A stretch of 64,000 nt of DNA, taken from Alphaproteobacteria bacterium. Its GTDB lineage: Bacteria; Pseudomonadota; Alphaproteobacteria; Ferrovibrionales; Ferrovibrionaceae. A program made the translations under genes and the position numbers. The DNA lies in assembly GCA_947473805.1 (NCBI GenBank), contig CANJGB010000010.1, forward strand, positions 33,163 to 97,162, in the 5' to 3' direction. Positions 34,354-43,505 of this stretch are shown in pieces. The notes under the pieces were generated by a model. That model had not been told where the DNA came from. It saw only the letters and a program-made list of their open reading frames with translations, and did not search any database. Positions within the stretch are counted from its first letter, which is position 1, and the number at the start of each line of letters is the position of its first letter.

Positions 34354-35456
34354 AGGCTGTTCTTCTCGTTCCCGGAAGCGTGCGTGCCGAACGGGCTGAA
34401 CCGGCGCGGGCCGGCCTGCTGCCGCGCGATTTCTTCTATGGCACGCTGGGCTTGGCGCGGTATGGCTACGACCTCGATTTTGCCGATACCCGCGCCGAGC
34501 CGAACGGCATCGCTGAGTCATTGCTGCTCCGTTATGACATTTTACGCAACCGGCTGACCCGCGTCGGCTACAGCCCGCGACGGTTCAACGCCATCGCATC
34601 GCAGCTCACCGATGCGACCGTCGCCATCAGCCCGACGGACGGCTTCACCATGTCGCTCGGCCTCGGCATGCCGCGCGGCGCGACGTGCCGCATTGCCGGC
34701 GGCTTCATGGGCATGTCGGACCTGGCCGAACGCGCCCGGCCCGGCCTGCGCGACCTGATCAAGAGCCGCATCGCCCGTGCCATCGAACGGCTCGACCACC
34801 TGTTCTTCTTCAGCGAGGCCGATAGGCAGGGCGGGCTGGCGCAATACGGCATCGAGCCGGCGCGAACCAGCCTTTTCCGGTTCGGCGTCGATACCGATTT
34901 CTGGTGTCCGGCGGAAACGGCGCAGGACATCGAGGTTCTGTCCGTGGGGTCGGACCCCAGTCGCGATTATGCCAGTCTGCTGGGTGCGGGCATCCGCGCC
35001 GGCATGACCATCATCACCCGACTGCCGGTCGATACCGGCGGCAACCCGGCCGTGAAGGTGATCAACGGCAGCTACGGTAACTCGCCCATCGACGATGCCG
35101 CCCTGCGCGACCTGTACCGCCGCGCCAAGGTGGTGGTCGTACCGGTCGAGGATGTCTGGCAACCGTCTGGACAGAGCGTGACCATGCAGGCTATGGCCTG
35201 TGGGCGCCCGGTCGTCGTTACCCGGAACCGCGGCTTCTGGGGGGAGGGCATATTGCACTCGGGCGAAAACTGCATCCTGGTTCCGCCGCGCGACCGGCCC
35301 GCCCTGCGCGATGCGGTGCATGCCGTCCTCGGCGACCGTGACATGGCAGACCGTCTCGGTCGCGCCGCGCGTGAGGTGTCGGTGAATTTTTCCATCGAGG
35401 CCGCCGAGGCGTCGATGCTGTCCATAGTCAACGCCGCCCGGGCGGTCACAAGGTAG
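34350..35456 (+). CDS. Glycosyltransferase, family 4-like
   Basis: The 368-residue protein has GT-B features: RFGVDTDFWCP at the domain hinge, VLSVGSDPSRDYASL, and VWQPSGQSVTMQAMACGRPVVVT, the nucleotide-sugar binding E/Q-rich helix of family 4. The hinge and donor-site helix are clear; the sugar is unknown. ATGA overlap with the previous gene and five bases before the next. Confidence 0.8.
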   Translation: MKAVLLVPGSVRAERAEPARAGLLPRDFFYGTLGLARYGYDLDFADTRAEPNGIAESLLLRYDILRNRLTRVGYSPRRFNAIASQLTDATVAISPTDGFTMSLGLGMPRGATCRIAGGFMGMSDLAERARPGLRDLIKSRIARAIERLDHLFFFSEADRQGGLAQYGIEPARTSLFRFGVDTDFWCPAETAQDIEVLSVGSDPSRDYASLLGAGIRAGMTIITRLPVDTGGNPAVKVINGSYGNSPIDDAALRDLYRRAKVVVVPVEDVWQPSGQSVTMQAMACGRPVVVTRNRGFWGEGILHSGENCILVPPRDRPALRDAVHAVLGDRDMADRLGRAAREVSVNFSIEAAEASMLSIVNAARAVTR

Positions 35457-35461
35457 AAACG

Positions 35462-36238
35462 ATGGCTTTGCGCGCTGTTTTCGATGCCATGCCCGCGCCG
35501 CTGCGCGATGTGGCCAAGTCGCTGTACCGCAGCATCCGCCCGGCGGATGCCGAGCCGATGATGTACCGCATCCACTTGTTCGAGGAGTTGATGGCACTGG
35601 CAGGGCGTGACCGTTTCCATGGCGCCCGCATCCTCGAGATCGGTCCGCGCGACGGCCTCGACAGCAAGCGGCTGGCGGCCCTTGGCCCATCCGAACTGGT
35701 GATGATCGAACTGCCCGAGAAGCAGGGTGTCACCGCGCCGTGGGTGGATACTATCCCGCCGCCGAAGCGCTACATCGAGACCAACCTGATGTACATGTCG
35801 CGCGCCGAGCTCGATGCGCTGGGCCGGTTCGATCTCGTCTGGTGCACCGGCGTGCTGTACCACAATGCCGAACAGCTGCGCATGCTGCGCCGCCTGTTCA
35901 CGTTGCTGCGCCCCGGCGGCTTCCTGGTGCTGGAAAGCGCCACGCTGCGCGGCTCGCGCGCGCTGCGCGCGCAGCCGGTCGTGCAGGTCTATTTCCCCGA
36001 CACGTATCGCAATACCGGCACGATCACCCATCTGCCCACGGCGGCGGCGATCAACGCCTGGCTCGGCATGGCTGGCTTCGAGAAGGTTCATCCGTCGCGC
36101 TGCTTCGACAAGTCGAACCGCGACGTGGCCGCGGGCCGCATGGCCTGCATCGCCACCAAGGCGGGCGACGACGACGGCGCGGTCTATTACGGCAAGTCTG
36201 GGCTGAACCCCGACTACCGCCTGGGCGATGCCACGTGA
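35462..36238 (+). CDS. Class I SAM-dependent methyltransferase
   Basis: 258 residues. ILEIGPRDGLDSKRLAALG is the SAM-binding loop, FDLVWCTGVLYHN the post-motif and LLRPGGFLVLESATL the third motif. It resembles small-molecule or sugar O-methyltransferases of the 'Methyltransf_23' kind. The gene ends with a GTGA overlap into another methyltransferase, an arrangement repeated at 38794. Confidence 0.82.
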   Translation: MALRAVFDAMPAPLRDVAKSLYRSIRPADAEPMMYRIHLFEELMALAGRDRFHGARILEIGPRDGLDSKRLAALGPSELVMIELPEKQGVTAPWVDTIPPPKRYIETNLMYMSRAELDALGRFDLVWCTGVLYHNAEQLRMLRRLFTLLRPGGFLVLESATLRGSRALRAQPVVQVYFPDTYRNTGTITHLPTAAAINAWLGMAGFEKVHPSRCFDKSNRDVAAGRMACIATKAGDDDGAVYYGKSGLNPDYRLGDAT

Positions 36239-36984
36239 ATAGCGCCGTCGCGCCCGAGCGTGCCTTCGACAAGTACGAAACGAAGGGCGCCTACCACTGG
36301 CGCGACCTCGAAGGCGGCCCGTTGCGCATGAACGCCTATAGCCGCGCGCGCTACGCCCTGGTTGCCGAGGCGCTGGCACCGCTGGCAGTGGGCGCGACGG
36401 TGCTGGATGCGGGCTGTGGCGACGGCGCGCTGTCTGGCTACATCCATCAGCGCCTGAAATGCCGCACCATTGGTATCGATACCAGTGACCTGGCCATCTC
36501 ACTCGCCCGCACTGAGACCGCGAAGCGCGGCTATGACTGCCGGTTCGAGCGCATCGACAGCTATGCCTATCCATTCGAGGATGCGGCGTTCGACGCCGCC
36601 TTCTGCTCCGACGTGATCGAGCATGTCGCCGACCCGCAGGCCCTGCTGCGCGAGATCAGCCGCGTCTTGAAGCCCGGTGGCCGGCTGGTCATCAGCACGC
36701 CGATCCGCCTGACCGAGCATCCGGTCGATCCCAACCATGTCCATGAATGGTTTCCCGAGGAGTTCGTCGAGCTGTGCCGCCCGGTTTTCGGTGCGCCGGT
36801 CGCGAAAATCCTCAGCCATCCGGCCTTCTGGTACGAGATTTACGCGCTGGACCGGCGCATCATTGGCAATGCCGCGCGCTTCGCCATTAATCTCAGCACC
36901 TGGCTTGGCTGGAACCCGTTTCTCGACCGCACCACGCCGTGGCGCTGCATGACCACGCAGTTCCTGGTCCTGCGCAAGCCATGA
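36235..36984 (+). CDS. Class I SAM-dependent methyltransferase (UbiE/COQ5-like core)
   Basis: 249 residues from GTG 36235. VLDAGCGDGALSGYI is the SAM loop and FDAAFCSDVIEHVADPQALLREI with VLKPGGRLVISTP completes the classic motifs. The same frame is open further upstream, but the GTGA overlap and the end of recognisable sequence place the start here. Most likely methylates the glycan or a glycan precursor. Confidence 0.83.
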   Translation: MNSAVAPERAFDKYETKGAYHWRDLEGGPLRMNAYSRARYALVAEALAPLAVGATVLDAGCGDGALSGYIHQRLKCRTIGIDTSDLAISLARTETAKRGYDCRFERIDSYAYPFEDAAFDAAFCSDVIEHVADPQALLREISRVLKPGGRLVISTPIRLTEHPVDPNHVHEWFPEEFVELCRPVFGAPVAKILSHPAFWYEIYALDRRIIGNAARFAINLSTWLGWNPFLDRTTPWRCMTTQFLVLRKP

Positions 36985-38009
36985 AGGTCGCGATCGGCTT
37001 CCGCACTGTCGATGGACCGTGGGGCGGCGGCAACCGCTTTGCCAAGGCGCTGGACGCCGGTCTCACCGCAGTCGGCCACAGCGTGCGGCACGATCTCAAC
37101 GGGAGCGACCAGGACATCATCCTGCTGACCGATCCGCGTTGGCGCAATCCCAGCACGGCATTCACCGCCGGCCCGATCCTGCGCCATCTCGCCTTCCGCA
37201 ATCCGCGCGCCGTCGTGGTCCACCGCGTGAACGAGTGCGACGAGCGCAAGGGCACCCACACCATGAATGCCGCCCTGGCCCGGGCCAATTACTGCGCCGA
37301 CTTCACGGTGTTCGTCGGCGCTTGGCTGGCGGAACTGCCCGTCTGGCGAAACCATCTGCGCGCACCGTGGACGACGATCCTGAACGGCGCTGACCCCGAC
37401 CTTTTCCACCCCAGCGGCTTCGCGCCGTGGACAGGCGACGGGCCGCTGAACCTGGTCACCCATCACTGGGGCGGTAACCGGATGAAGGGCTTCGACGTCT
37501 ACGAGCGGCTCGACGCCCTGCTGGACGATCCGGCCTGGCGCGGCCGTCTCGGTTTCACCTATATCGGCAACCTGCCGCCCGGCTTCCGCTTCCGCAATGC
37601 GCGGCACCTGGCCCCGCTCGACGGCCCGGCTTTGGCCGATGCCCTGCGGGCGCATCACGGCTATGTCACCGCGTCGATCAACGAGCCCGGACCCAACCAC
37701 CAGAACGAGGGCGCACTGTGCGGCCTGCCGCTGCTCTACCGCCGCAGCGGCGCGCTGCCGGAATATTGCACCGGCTTCGGCATCGGCTTCGACGGGCCGG
37801 ACAATTTCGAGGCGGCACTCAGCCGCTACGTCGCCGACTATTCGCGCCTGCTGACGCTGATGCCGACCTATCCCCACACCACGGCGCATGCGATCGGCCA
37901 GTGGATCGCCCTGTTCACCGATCTTGTCGCCCGCCGCGACGAGATCGTCGCCGAGCGCCGCCTGTGGCGCGATCCGCTGTTGTTCCTCCGCAACCAGATG
38001 CCGGTCTGA
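36981..38009 (+). CDS. Glycosyltransferase, family 4-like
   Basis: 342 residues from the ATG at 36981 (ATGA overlap). GPWGGGNRFAKALDAGL near the start resembles the glycine-rich acceptor loop. NGADPDLFHP is the hinge motif, and HHWGGNRMKGFDVYERL is seen in a group of family 4-like enzymes in polysaccharide clusters. The C-terminal donor helix (NEGALCGLPLLYRRSGALPEY) is also visible. Confidence 0.75.
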   Translation: MKVAIGFRTVDGPWGGGNRFAKALDAGLTAVGHSVRHDLNGSDQDIILLTDPRWRNPSTAFTAGPILRHLAFRNPRAVVVHRVNECDERKGTHTMNAALARANYCADFTVFVGAWLAELPVWRNHLRAPWTTILNGADPDLFHPSGFAPWTGDGPLNLVTHHWGGNRMKGFDVYERLDALLDDPAWRGRLGFTYIGNLPPGFRFRNARHLAPLDGPALADALRAHHGYVTASINEPGPNHQNEGALCGLPLLYRRSGALPEYCTGFGIGFDGPDNFEAALSRYVADYSRLLTLMPTYPHTTAHAIGQWIALFTDLVARRDEIVAERRLWRDPLLFLRNQMPV

Positions 38010-38797
38010 TGCAAAAAGATTTCATGGCCATCGCGCCGCACGACGCCGCCGTTTCCGAGGCGGCGTTCGTCGAGCAGTACTGGACCCGCATCTGGCAGAG
38101 CATGGGCGGCCCGGGGAAAATCCCCGCCAACCTCACGCGCAAGCCGGAATACCGCGCGCTGGCGCCCTATCTCGCGAAGCTGCCGCAAGGCGCCCGCATC
38201 CTCGACGGCGGCTGTGGCCTCGGCGAATGGGCGGCGCAGCTGGCGGCCGCGGGCTTCGACGCGACCGGCCTGGACATCAGCCGCGAAACCGTGGCCGCCC
38301 TGAAAAAGGCGCTGCCTGGCGCCACTTTCGCCGTCGGCGACATCCGCGCCACCGGCTTTCCCGACAATCATTTCGACCTCTACTTTTCCTGGGGCGTGTT
38401 CGAGCATTTCGAGGAAGGCCTGCAGCCCTGCATCCGCGAGGCATTCCGCATCCTCAAGCCCGGCGCGCATCTGCTCATCTCGGTGCCATTCGACAGCTTG
38501 CGCATCCAGTGGATCCGCTCGCGCCGGCCGGTCGACGCCGCCGATCCCAGCCGTCGCTTCTACCAGTGGCGGCTGACCGCGAAAGAGATCGCGGGCGAAC
38601 TCGCGCGCGGCGGCTTCGAGAACGTCGAACACCAGCTCATCCATGTGCGCCAGGGATTGTTGCGCGGCCTGCAGCATCACCTGGGCCTCAGTCACAAGTG
38701 GCGGTTCTCGCGCGCGCTCAGCCTGGCGCTGCGCCCCGTGGCGCCGCCTCCGGTGTTCGCGCACATGATCGTCGCCGTCGCGCGGAAGCCCGGATGA
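38009..38797 (+). CDS. Class I SAM-dependent methyltransferase
   Basis: 262 residues. ILDGGCGLGEWAAQLAAAG is the SAM loop, FDLYFSWGVFEHFEEG the second motif and ILKPGAHLLISVPFD the third. The ATG at 38009 shares one base with the previous stop (TGATG). The same frame stays open far upstream inside the glycosyltransferase gene, but that part is only a shadow. Confidence 0.83.
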   Translation: MQKDFMAIAPHDAAVSEAAFVEQYWTRIWQSMGGPGKIPANLTRKPEYRALAPYLAKLPQGARILDGGCGLGEWAAQLAAAGFDATGLDISRETVAALKKALPGATFAVGDIRATGFPDNHFDLYFSWGVFEHFEEGLQPCIREAFRILKPGAHLLISVPFDSLRIQWIRSRRPVDAADPSRRFYQWRLTAKEIAGELARGGFENVEHQLIHVRQGLLRGLQHHLGLSHKWRFSRALSLALRPVAPPPVFAHMIVAVARKPG

Positions 38798-39591
38798 CGG
38801 CCGAGATCAGCGGCGATGCGCGGCTGGGCGCGGGCGACCGGTTGCTCTATCTCGCCTGCAATCTGGGCCGTAACCTCGCCGGCTTCGCTCCCCGGGTCGC
38901 GACGCGCGCCTGCCCTGGGGTGCCGCGGGCCGGCCGGGGGATGTCGCCGGCGCGCCTGTACAGCGACCATTTCCTCGACACCGTCCTGCCGTTGCTTGAG
39001 CCGCGCTGTAGCCTCGACGTGCTGGAGATCGGCTGCGGCTCCGGCTCGCTGTGCGGCCGCCTGGCCCGGCTCGGCTTTTCCGGCCGCTATACCGGCCTCG
39101 ACATCGGCGACCGTTTCGATCACGCCATTGTGCCGGGCTTCGAGAAGCAGTTCATTCTGGCCGATGCCACGACCTGGGCGCCTGCGGACCGTTTCGACCT
39201 CATCGTCTCGGTTTCCGCCCTTGAACATATTCCGGACGACGTCCGCGTGATCGCGCAGGCGCGTACCTGGCTCCGCTCCGGCGGCCTTCAGGTGCACATC
39301 GTGCCGTCCGGCTGGGGCTTGCCGCTCTATCTCTGGCACGGTTACCGGCAATACCCTCGCCGCGCCATTGGTGCGCGCTTCTCGTCTGGTGCGGTGGTGT
39401 ACCGCCTAGGCGGCGCGTTGAGCTTTCTCGTCCACTTCCTGTTCATCACGACCGGCGAGATGCTGCTGAGGCTCCCGGTGCGGCGCCGCTGGGCGGGCTT
39501 CTACGACCGCCTGCTGGCGGCCTGCCGTGCGGATGCATCGCTTGGCTGCGTGCCGGCCAATCTCTATGCGGTGGTGGAGCGGGCGCCATGA
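38794..39591 (+). CDS. Class I SAM-dependent methyltransferase
   Basis: 265 residues. VLEIGCGSGSLCGRLARLG is the SAM loop, FDLIVSVSALEHIPDD the second motif. A hydrophobic stretch near residue 215 (FLVHFLFITTGEMLL) could touch the membrane. It follows another methyltransferase with an ATGA overlap and precedes gmd with another. Confidence 0.8.
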   Translation: MTAEISGDARLGAGDRLLYLACNLGRNLAGFAPRVATRACPGVPRAGRGMSPARLYSDHFLDTVLPLLEPRCSLDVLEIGCGSGSLCGRLARLGFSGRYTGLDIGDRFDHAIVPGFEKQFILADATTWAPADRFDLIVSVSALEHIPDDVRVIAQARTWLRSGGLQVHIVPSGWGLPLYLWHGYRQYPRRAIGARFSSGAVVYRLGGALSFLVHFLFITTGEMLLRLPVRRRWAGFYDRLLAACRADASLGCVPANLYAVVERAP

Positions 39592-40562
39592 CGAAGGTGG
39601 CCCTCGTTCTCGGCGCAACCGGGCAGGACGGCGCCTATCTGGTGCGTCATTTGCTGCGCTCCGGCTATGTGGTGCATGGCACCACCCGCGATGCCGAGAC
39701 CAGCCCGCGCACCAATTTACGCACCCTCGGCGTGGCCGAGAAGGTCACCCTGCATTCTGTCGCACCGAACGATTTCCGCAGCGTGATGCAGACCTTCGCG
39801 GCCGTCGCGCCCGACGAGATCTACAATCTTGCCGGCCAGAGTTCGGTCGGCCTGTCGTTCCAGCAGCCGACCGAAACGCTGGAAAGCATCGCCACCGCCA
39901 CGCTCAACATGCTCGAGGCAATGCGCCTCACCGCCCAGGACGCGCGTTTCTACAACGCCTGTTCCAGCGAATGTTTCGGTGAGTTGAACGGCGTCGCCGC
40001 CGACGAGAACACCGCATTCCGCCCGCTCAGCCCCTATGCCACCGCCAAGGCCGCCGCCTACTGGCTGGTCGAGAATTACCGCCGCGCCTACGGCCTCTAT
40101 GCCTGTTCCGGCATCCTGTTCAATCACGAATCGCCGCTGCGTCCGGAACGGTTCGTCACCCGCAAGATCGTCGCGGCGGCGGTGCGCATCGCGCGCGGCA
40201 GCGGCGAGCGGCTGACGCTCGGCGACCTGTCGATCCGGCGCGACTGGGGCTGGGCGCCCGATTATGTCGATGCCATGCACCGCATGCTGCAGCAGCCGAA
40301 GCCGGAGGATTTCGTCATCGCGACCGGCGAGGCGCACAGCCTCGAAGCCTTCGTCGCTGCCGTGTTTGCCGCGCTGGACCTTAACTGGGAACATTATGTG
40401 ACGACCGATCCCGGCCTGCTGCGTCGGGCCGAGATCGCGCACAATGTCGGCAATGCTTCACGCGCCGCCGAGCGCATGAACTGGCGCGCGGGTGCGGCGA
40501 TGGCCGAGGTGGTGCGCCGCATGGTCGCCGCCGAACTCGATCCTACCCTGGTGACCGCGTGA
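39588..40562 (+). CDS. gmd: GDP-mannose 4,6-dehydratase-like SDR
   Basis: The 324-residue protein starts with LVLGATGQDGAYLVRHLL, has YNACSSECFGE and YATAKAAAYWLV as catalytic regions. It also has FNHESPLRPERFVTRKI, the hallmark of Gmd. It would make GDP-4-keto-6-deoxymannose from GDP-mannose. No Fcl, Rmd or PerA-type partner was found nearby, so the final sugar (fucose, rhamnose, perosamine or other) cannot be told. ATGA overlaps on the left and GTGA on the right. Confidence 0.87.
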   Translation: MTKVALVLGATGQDGAYLVRHLLRSGYVVHGTTRDAETSPRTNLRTLGVAEKVTLHSVAPNDFRSVMQTFAAVAPDEIYNLAGQSSVGLSFQQPTETLESIATATLNMLEAMRLTAQDARFYNACSSECFGELNGVAADENTAFRPLSPYATAKAAAYWLVENYRRAYGLYACSGILFNHESPLRPERFVTRKIVAAAVRIARGSGERLTLGDLSIRRDWGWAPDYVDAMHRMLQQPKPEDFVIATGEAHSLEAFVAAVFAALDLNWEHYVTTDPGLLRRAEIAHNVGNASRAAERMNWRAGAAMAEVVRRMVAAELDPTLVTA

Positions 40563-41659
40563 GTACGCTGCGCCGTCTGCGCTATGCCGCGAAGCCGCTG
40601 GGCTGGCGCGCGCTGCATACCATAGGCATCGACCGCTCGGTACCGGTGCCCGTCGCCTTCGTCATCGAGAATGCCGACTGGGCAATCCGCTGGGTCGGCG
40701 AACATGTTTGCGCCGAGGTCGAGAAGCTGCGCCCCGGCACGGCGGCCGTCACCTTGCACCCCGAATGCCAGGTCGACCGCGTCGTCCATTTTGGTTCGCA
40801 GTATATGTGGCTGGCCTGGGGCGGTACGATGTCGGGCAGTAACCGCTTCGTCACCTCGTTCTTCCACGGCAAGCCCGAGGACGGGCCGGAGGTCGCGCGC
40901 CACATCGACCAGTTCCTCGCCAGCGTACCGCGCCTGTCACGCATCGTTGCCAGTGCCAGCATTGTCGAACAGCGCCTGCTGTCCTGGGGTGTGCCGCGCG
41001 GGAAGGTAGTACGCATCCCCATCGGCGTGGATACCAACCTGTTTCGCCCGCCGACACCCGACGAACGCCGCGCCGCGCGCATCAAACTCGGTATCCCCGA
41101 TGGCGCCGCTGCCATCGGTTCGTTCCAGAAGGACGGTGTCGGCTGGGGTGACGGCATGGAGCCGAAGCTGATCAAGGGGCCTGATGTCTTCCTCGCCGCC
41201 ATCGAGCGCCTGGCCAAGGAGCGGCAGGTGTTCGTCGTCCTGACCGGCCCGGCGCGCGGCTATGTGAAGGCTGGCCTCGAGCGCCTCGGCATTCCCTTCG
41301 CCCATACTTATGCGGCAGATCACGCAGCGCTGGTCGCCTGCTATCATGCGCTCGACCTCTACTTTGTGACCTCTCGCGAGGAGGGCGGGCCGATGGGCCT
41401 GATGGAGAGCATGGCCAGCGGCGTCAGTGTTGTGTCCACAGCCGTCGGCATGGCGCCAGATCTGGTCGACGACGGCGTAACCGGCGCATTGGTGGAGTCC
41501 GAGGACGTTACCGCCATTGCCTGGCGCGCGTTGGAACTGCTGGCGCTGCCCGAGGGGGGCGCCGCCCTGCACCGCGCGGCGCGCGACAAGGTGATGGTCG
41601 CCGACTGGGCCGTGGTCGGCCGCGCCCATCTCGAACTAGCCTATAAGCCGCTGCTATGA
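40559..41659 (+). CDS. Glycosyltransferase, family 4
   Basis: 366 residues, GTG start. RIPIGVDTNLFRPP is the hinge, IGSFQKDGVGWGDG a nucleotide-loop-like segment, and TSREEGGPMGLMESMASGVSVVST the donor-binding E-x7-E-like helix of family 4. The sugar is not readable; its position next to gmd suggests a GDP-sugar as a possible donor. Confidence 0.84.
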   Translation: MSTLRRLRYAAKPLGWRALHTIGIDRSVPVPVAFVIENADWAIRWVGEHVCAEVEKLRPGTAAVTLHPECQVDRVVHFGSQYMWLAWGGTMSGSNRFVTSFFHGKPEDGPEVARHIDQFLASVPRLSRIVASASIVEQRLLSWGVPRGKVVRIPIGVDTNLFRPPTPDERRAARIKLGIPDGAAAIGSFQKDGVGWGDGMEPKLIKGPDVFLAAIERLAKERQVFVVLTGPARGYVKAGLERLGIPFAHTYAADHAALVACYHALDLYFVTSREEGGPMGLMESMASGVSVVSTAVGMAPDLVDDGVTGALVESEDVTAIAWRALELLALPEGGAALHRAARDKVMVADWAVVGRAHLELAYKPLL

Positions 41660-42750
41660 GCCGGCGCGGCGGCGACAGCCTTGCCAGGGCGGCGCTCCGG
41701 TCGGGCTACGGTGCGATGCTGGGCGTCCATGCCGTAGCGTCGATCCCGACCTCAGGCGGGCGCGGCCAGCCACGCGTGTTCTACGGCGGCGCGCGCATGG
41801 GCGATGTCGGCGGGCCTTTGGTCAAGGTGAAGCGCCTGCGCGACCATTTCCCTGAGCAGCGCTGGCGCTACAATCTGGTCTATTGCCTCAGCAACGCACC
41901 GTACCTGCCAGACTTTGCACTGGGTGTGTTGCGCCGGCGCGGCATGCCCATCGTGCACAACCAGAATGGCGTGTTCTATCCCGCGTGGTACGGCGGCGAC
42001 TGGCAGGCGCAGAACGCCCGCATGGCGCGCTCCTATCACCAAGCCCGGCACGTGTTCTGGCAAAGCGCTTTCTGCCGCCTCTCCGCCGACCGTTTCCTGG
42101 GTGCGCGGCAGGGCGAGGGCGAAGTGCTATACAACGCCGTCGACACCACGCGCTTCACGCCGGCCGCGACACGCGCGGACGGCCCCGCGCGCTTCCTCGT
42201 CACCGGCAAGTTCGACGAGCACATGTTCTATCGCCTCGACGGCACGCTGCGCGGCCTGGCCGTGGTGGTGCGCCAGGGCCTCGACGCGCATCTCACCATT
42301 GCCGGCTGGACGGCGCCCGAGGCGGCGCGCCAGGCGCAGTCGCTTGCCGCCGAACTGGGCCTGTCCGACCGCGTGCGCCTGACCGGCGCCTATACGCAAG
42401 CCGCCGCACCCGACATCTACCGCGCCGCCGACATCTATGTGATGACCAAGCACAACGACCCCTGTCCCAACACGGTGCTGGAGGCTTTGGCCTGCGGCCT
42501 ACCCGTCGTTTACTCCGCCAGTGGCGGCGTGCCCGAACTGGTCGGCGAGGCGGGGCAGGGGGTGTTCGTGCCGGAAGACTGGGAGCGCGTGCATGCGCCC
42601 GACCCGGCGGCTTTGGGTGACTCGATGGCGCATGTCGCCGCCCGCCGCGCCGATTTGTCCGCCGCTGCGCGCGCCCGCGCGATTGAACGATTCGACATCA
42701 AGTTCTGGATCGCGCGACACCGCGCCGTGTTCGAAGGCCTGGTGCGATGA
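41656..42750 (+). CDS. Glycosyltransferase, family 4
   Basis: 364 residues. LYNAVDTTRFTP is the hinge motif, FLVTGKFDEHM the start of the donor domain, and HNDPCPNTVLEALACGLPVVYS the donor-site helix. The N-terminal part (VFYGGARMGDVGGPLVKVKRL) has the glycine-rich acceptor-side loop. Translationally coupled on both sides. Confidence 0.85.
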   Translation: MSRRGGDSLARAALRSGYGAMLGVHAVASIPTSGGRGQPRVFYGGARMGDVGGPLVKVKRLRDHFPEQRWRYNLVYCLSNAPYLPDFALGVLRRRGMPIVHNQNGVFYPAWYGGDWQAQNARMARSYHQARHVFWQSAFCRLSADRFLGARQGEGEVLYNAVDTTRFTPAATRADGPARFLVTGKFDEHMFYRLDGTLRGLAVVVRQGLDAHLTIAGWTAPEAARQAQSLAAELGLSDRVRLTGAYTQAAAPDIYRAADIYVMTKHNDPCPNTVLEALACGLPVVYSASGGVPELVGEAGQGVFVPEDWERVHAPDPAALGDSMAHVAARRADLSAAARARAIERFDIKFWIARHRAVFEGLVR

Positions 42751-43505
42751 AGCGCCTGGCGCTCGCCATCGCCGGCGGTCTTGCCTTCCTGTGGGGCCTG
42801 CTGCCCGAAAGCTGGCGGCGTGGCCTGTTCTTCGGCCTGTTCGTGCTGGAGGGCCGGGCGGGCGATCCGGCCGCGGGCTTACGCAACCTGTTCGGCGTGC
42901 AGGACGCACTGGCGCTGGCGATCAACGAGCGCGCCATGGCCTATGGCGAGGGCGAGCATCCGAAGCATCGCCTGACCGCCTATCATGCCTTTTTCATCGA
43001 CCGCATTCCGGCCAATGCCCGCGTGCTCGATATCGGCTGCGGCTATGGTGCCGTCGGGCGCAGCATCGCGACGGCCCGGCCCGATGCGACGATCCTTGGT
43101 ATCGACATGGACGATGGCCGTCTGGCCCAGGCTTGGGCCGCCGCCAACCCACCCAATCTATCGTTTCTGAAAGCCGATGCCACGATCACCTTGCCCGGAG
43201 GCCCGTGGGGCATCGTCATCCTTTCCAATGTGCTGGAACATATCGACCATCGCGTCGACTTCCTCCGAGCGGTCGTAGCCGCCGCGCAGCCTGCACGGCT
43301 GCTGATCCGCGTGCCGCTATTCGAGCGCGACTGGCAGATGCCGCTGCGCCGTGAACTGGGCGCCAACTGGCTGTCGGATTCCGACCACCGTATCGAACAC
43401 CGTGTGAGTGAGTTTGAGGCGGAGGTTGCCGCCGCGGGCCTCGCCATCGCCGAGCGCTCCACCTTGTGGGGCGAGATCTGGGCGGAATGCCGGCCGGCGT
43501 CATGA
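42747..43505 (+). CDS. Class I SAM-dependent methyltransferase with N-terminal hydrophobic segment
   Basis: 252 residues. VLDIGCGYGAVGRSIATARP is the SAM loop and GIVILSNVLEHIDHRVDFL the second motif. The first 25 residues are hydrophobic (LALAIAGGLAFLWGLLP) and may anchor it at the membrane near lipid-linked glycan. Placed between two glycosyltransferase genes with ATGA overlaps. Confidence 0.82.
   Translation: MKRLALAIAGGLAFLWGLLPESWRRGLFFGLFVLEGRAGDPAAGLRNLFGVQDALALAINERAMAYGEGEHPKHRLTAYHAFFIDRIPANARVLDIGCGYGAVGRSIATARPDATILGIDMDDGRLAQAWAAANPPNLSFLKADATITLPGGPWGIVILSNVLEHIDHRVDFLRAVVAAAQPARLLIRVPLFERDWQMPLRRELGANWLSDSDHRIEHRVSEFEAEVAAAGLAIAERSTLWGEIWAECRPAS

Noticed and set aside
35740..36234. 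Upstream extension of the methyltransferase frame
   Set aside because: The frame is open but lies within another methyltransferase gene; the GTG at 36235 with a GTGA overlap fits the protein family start.
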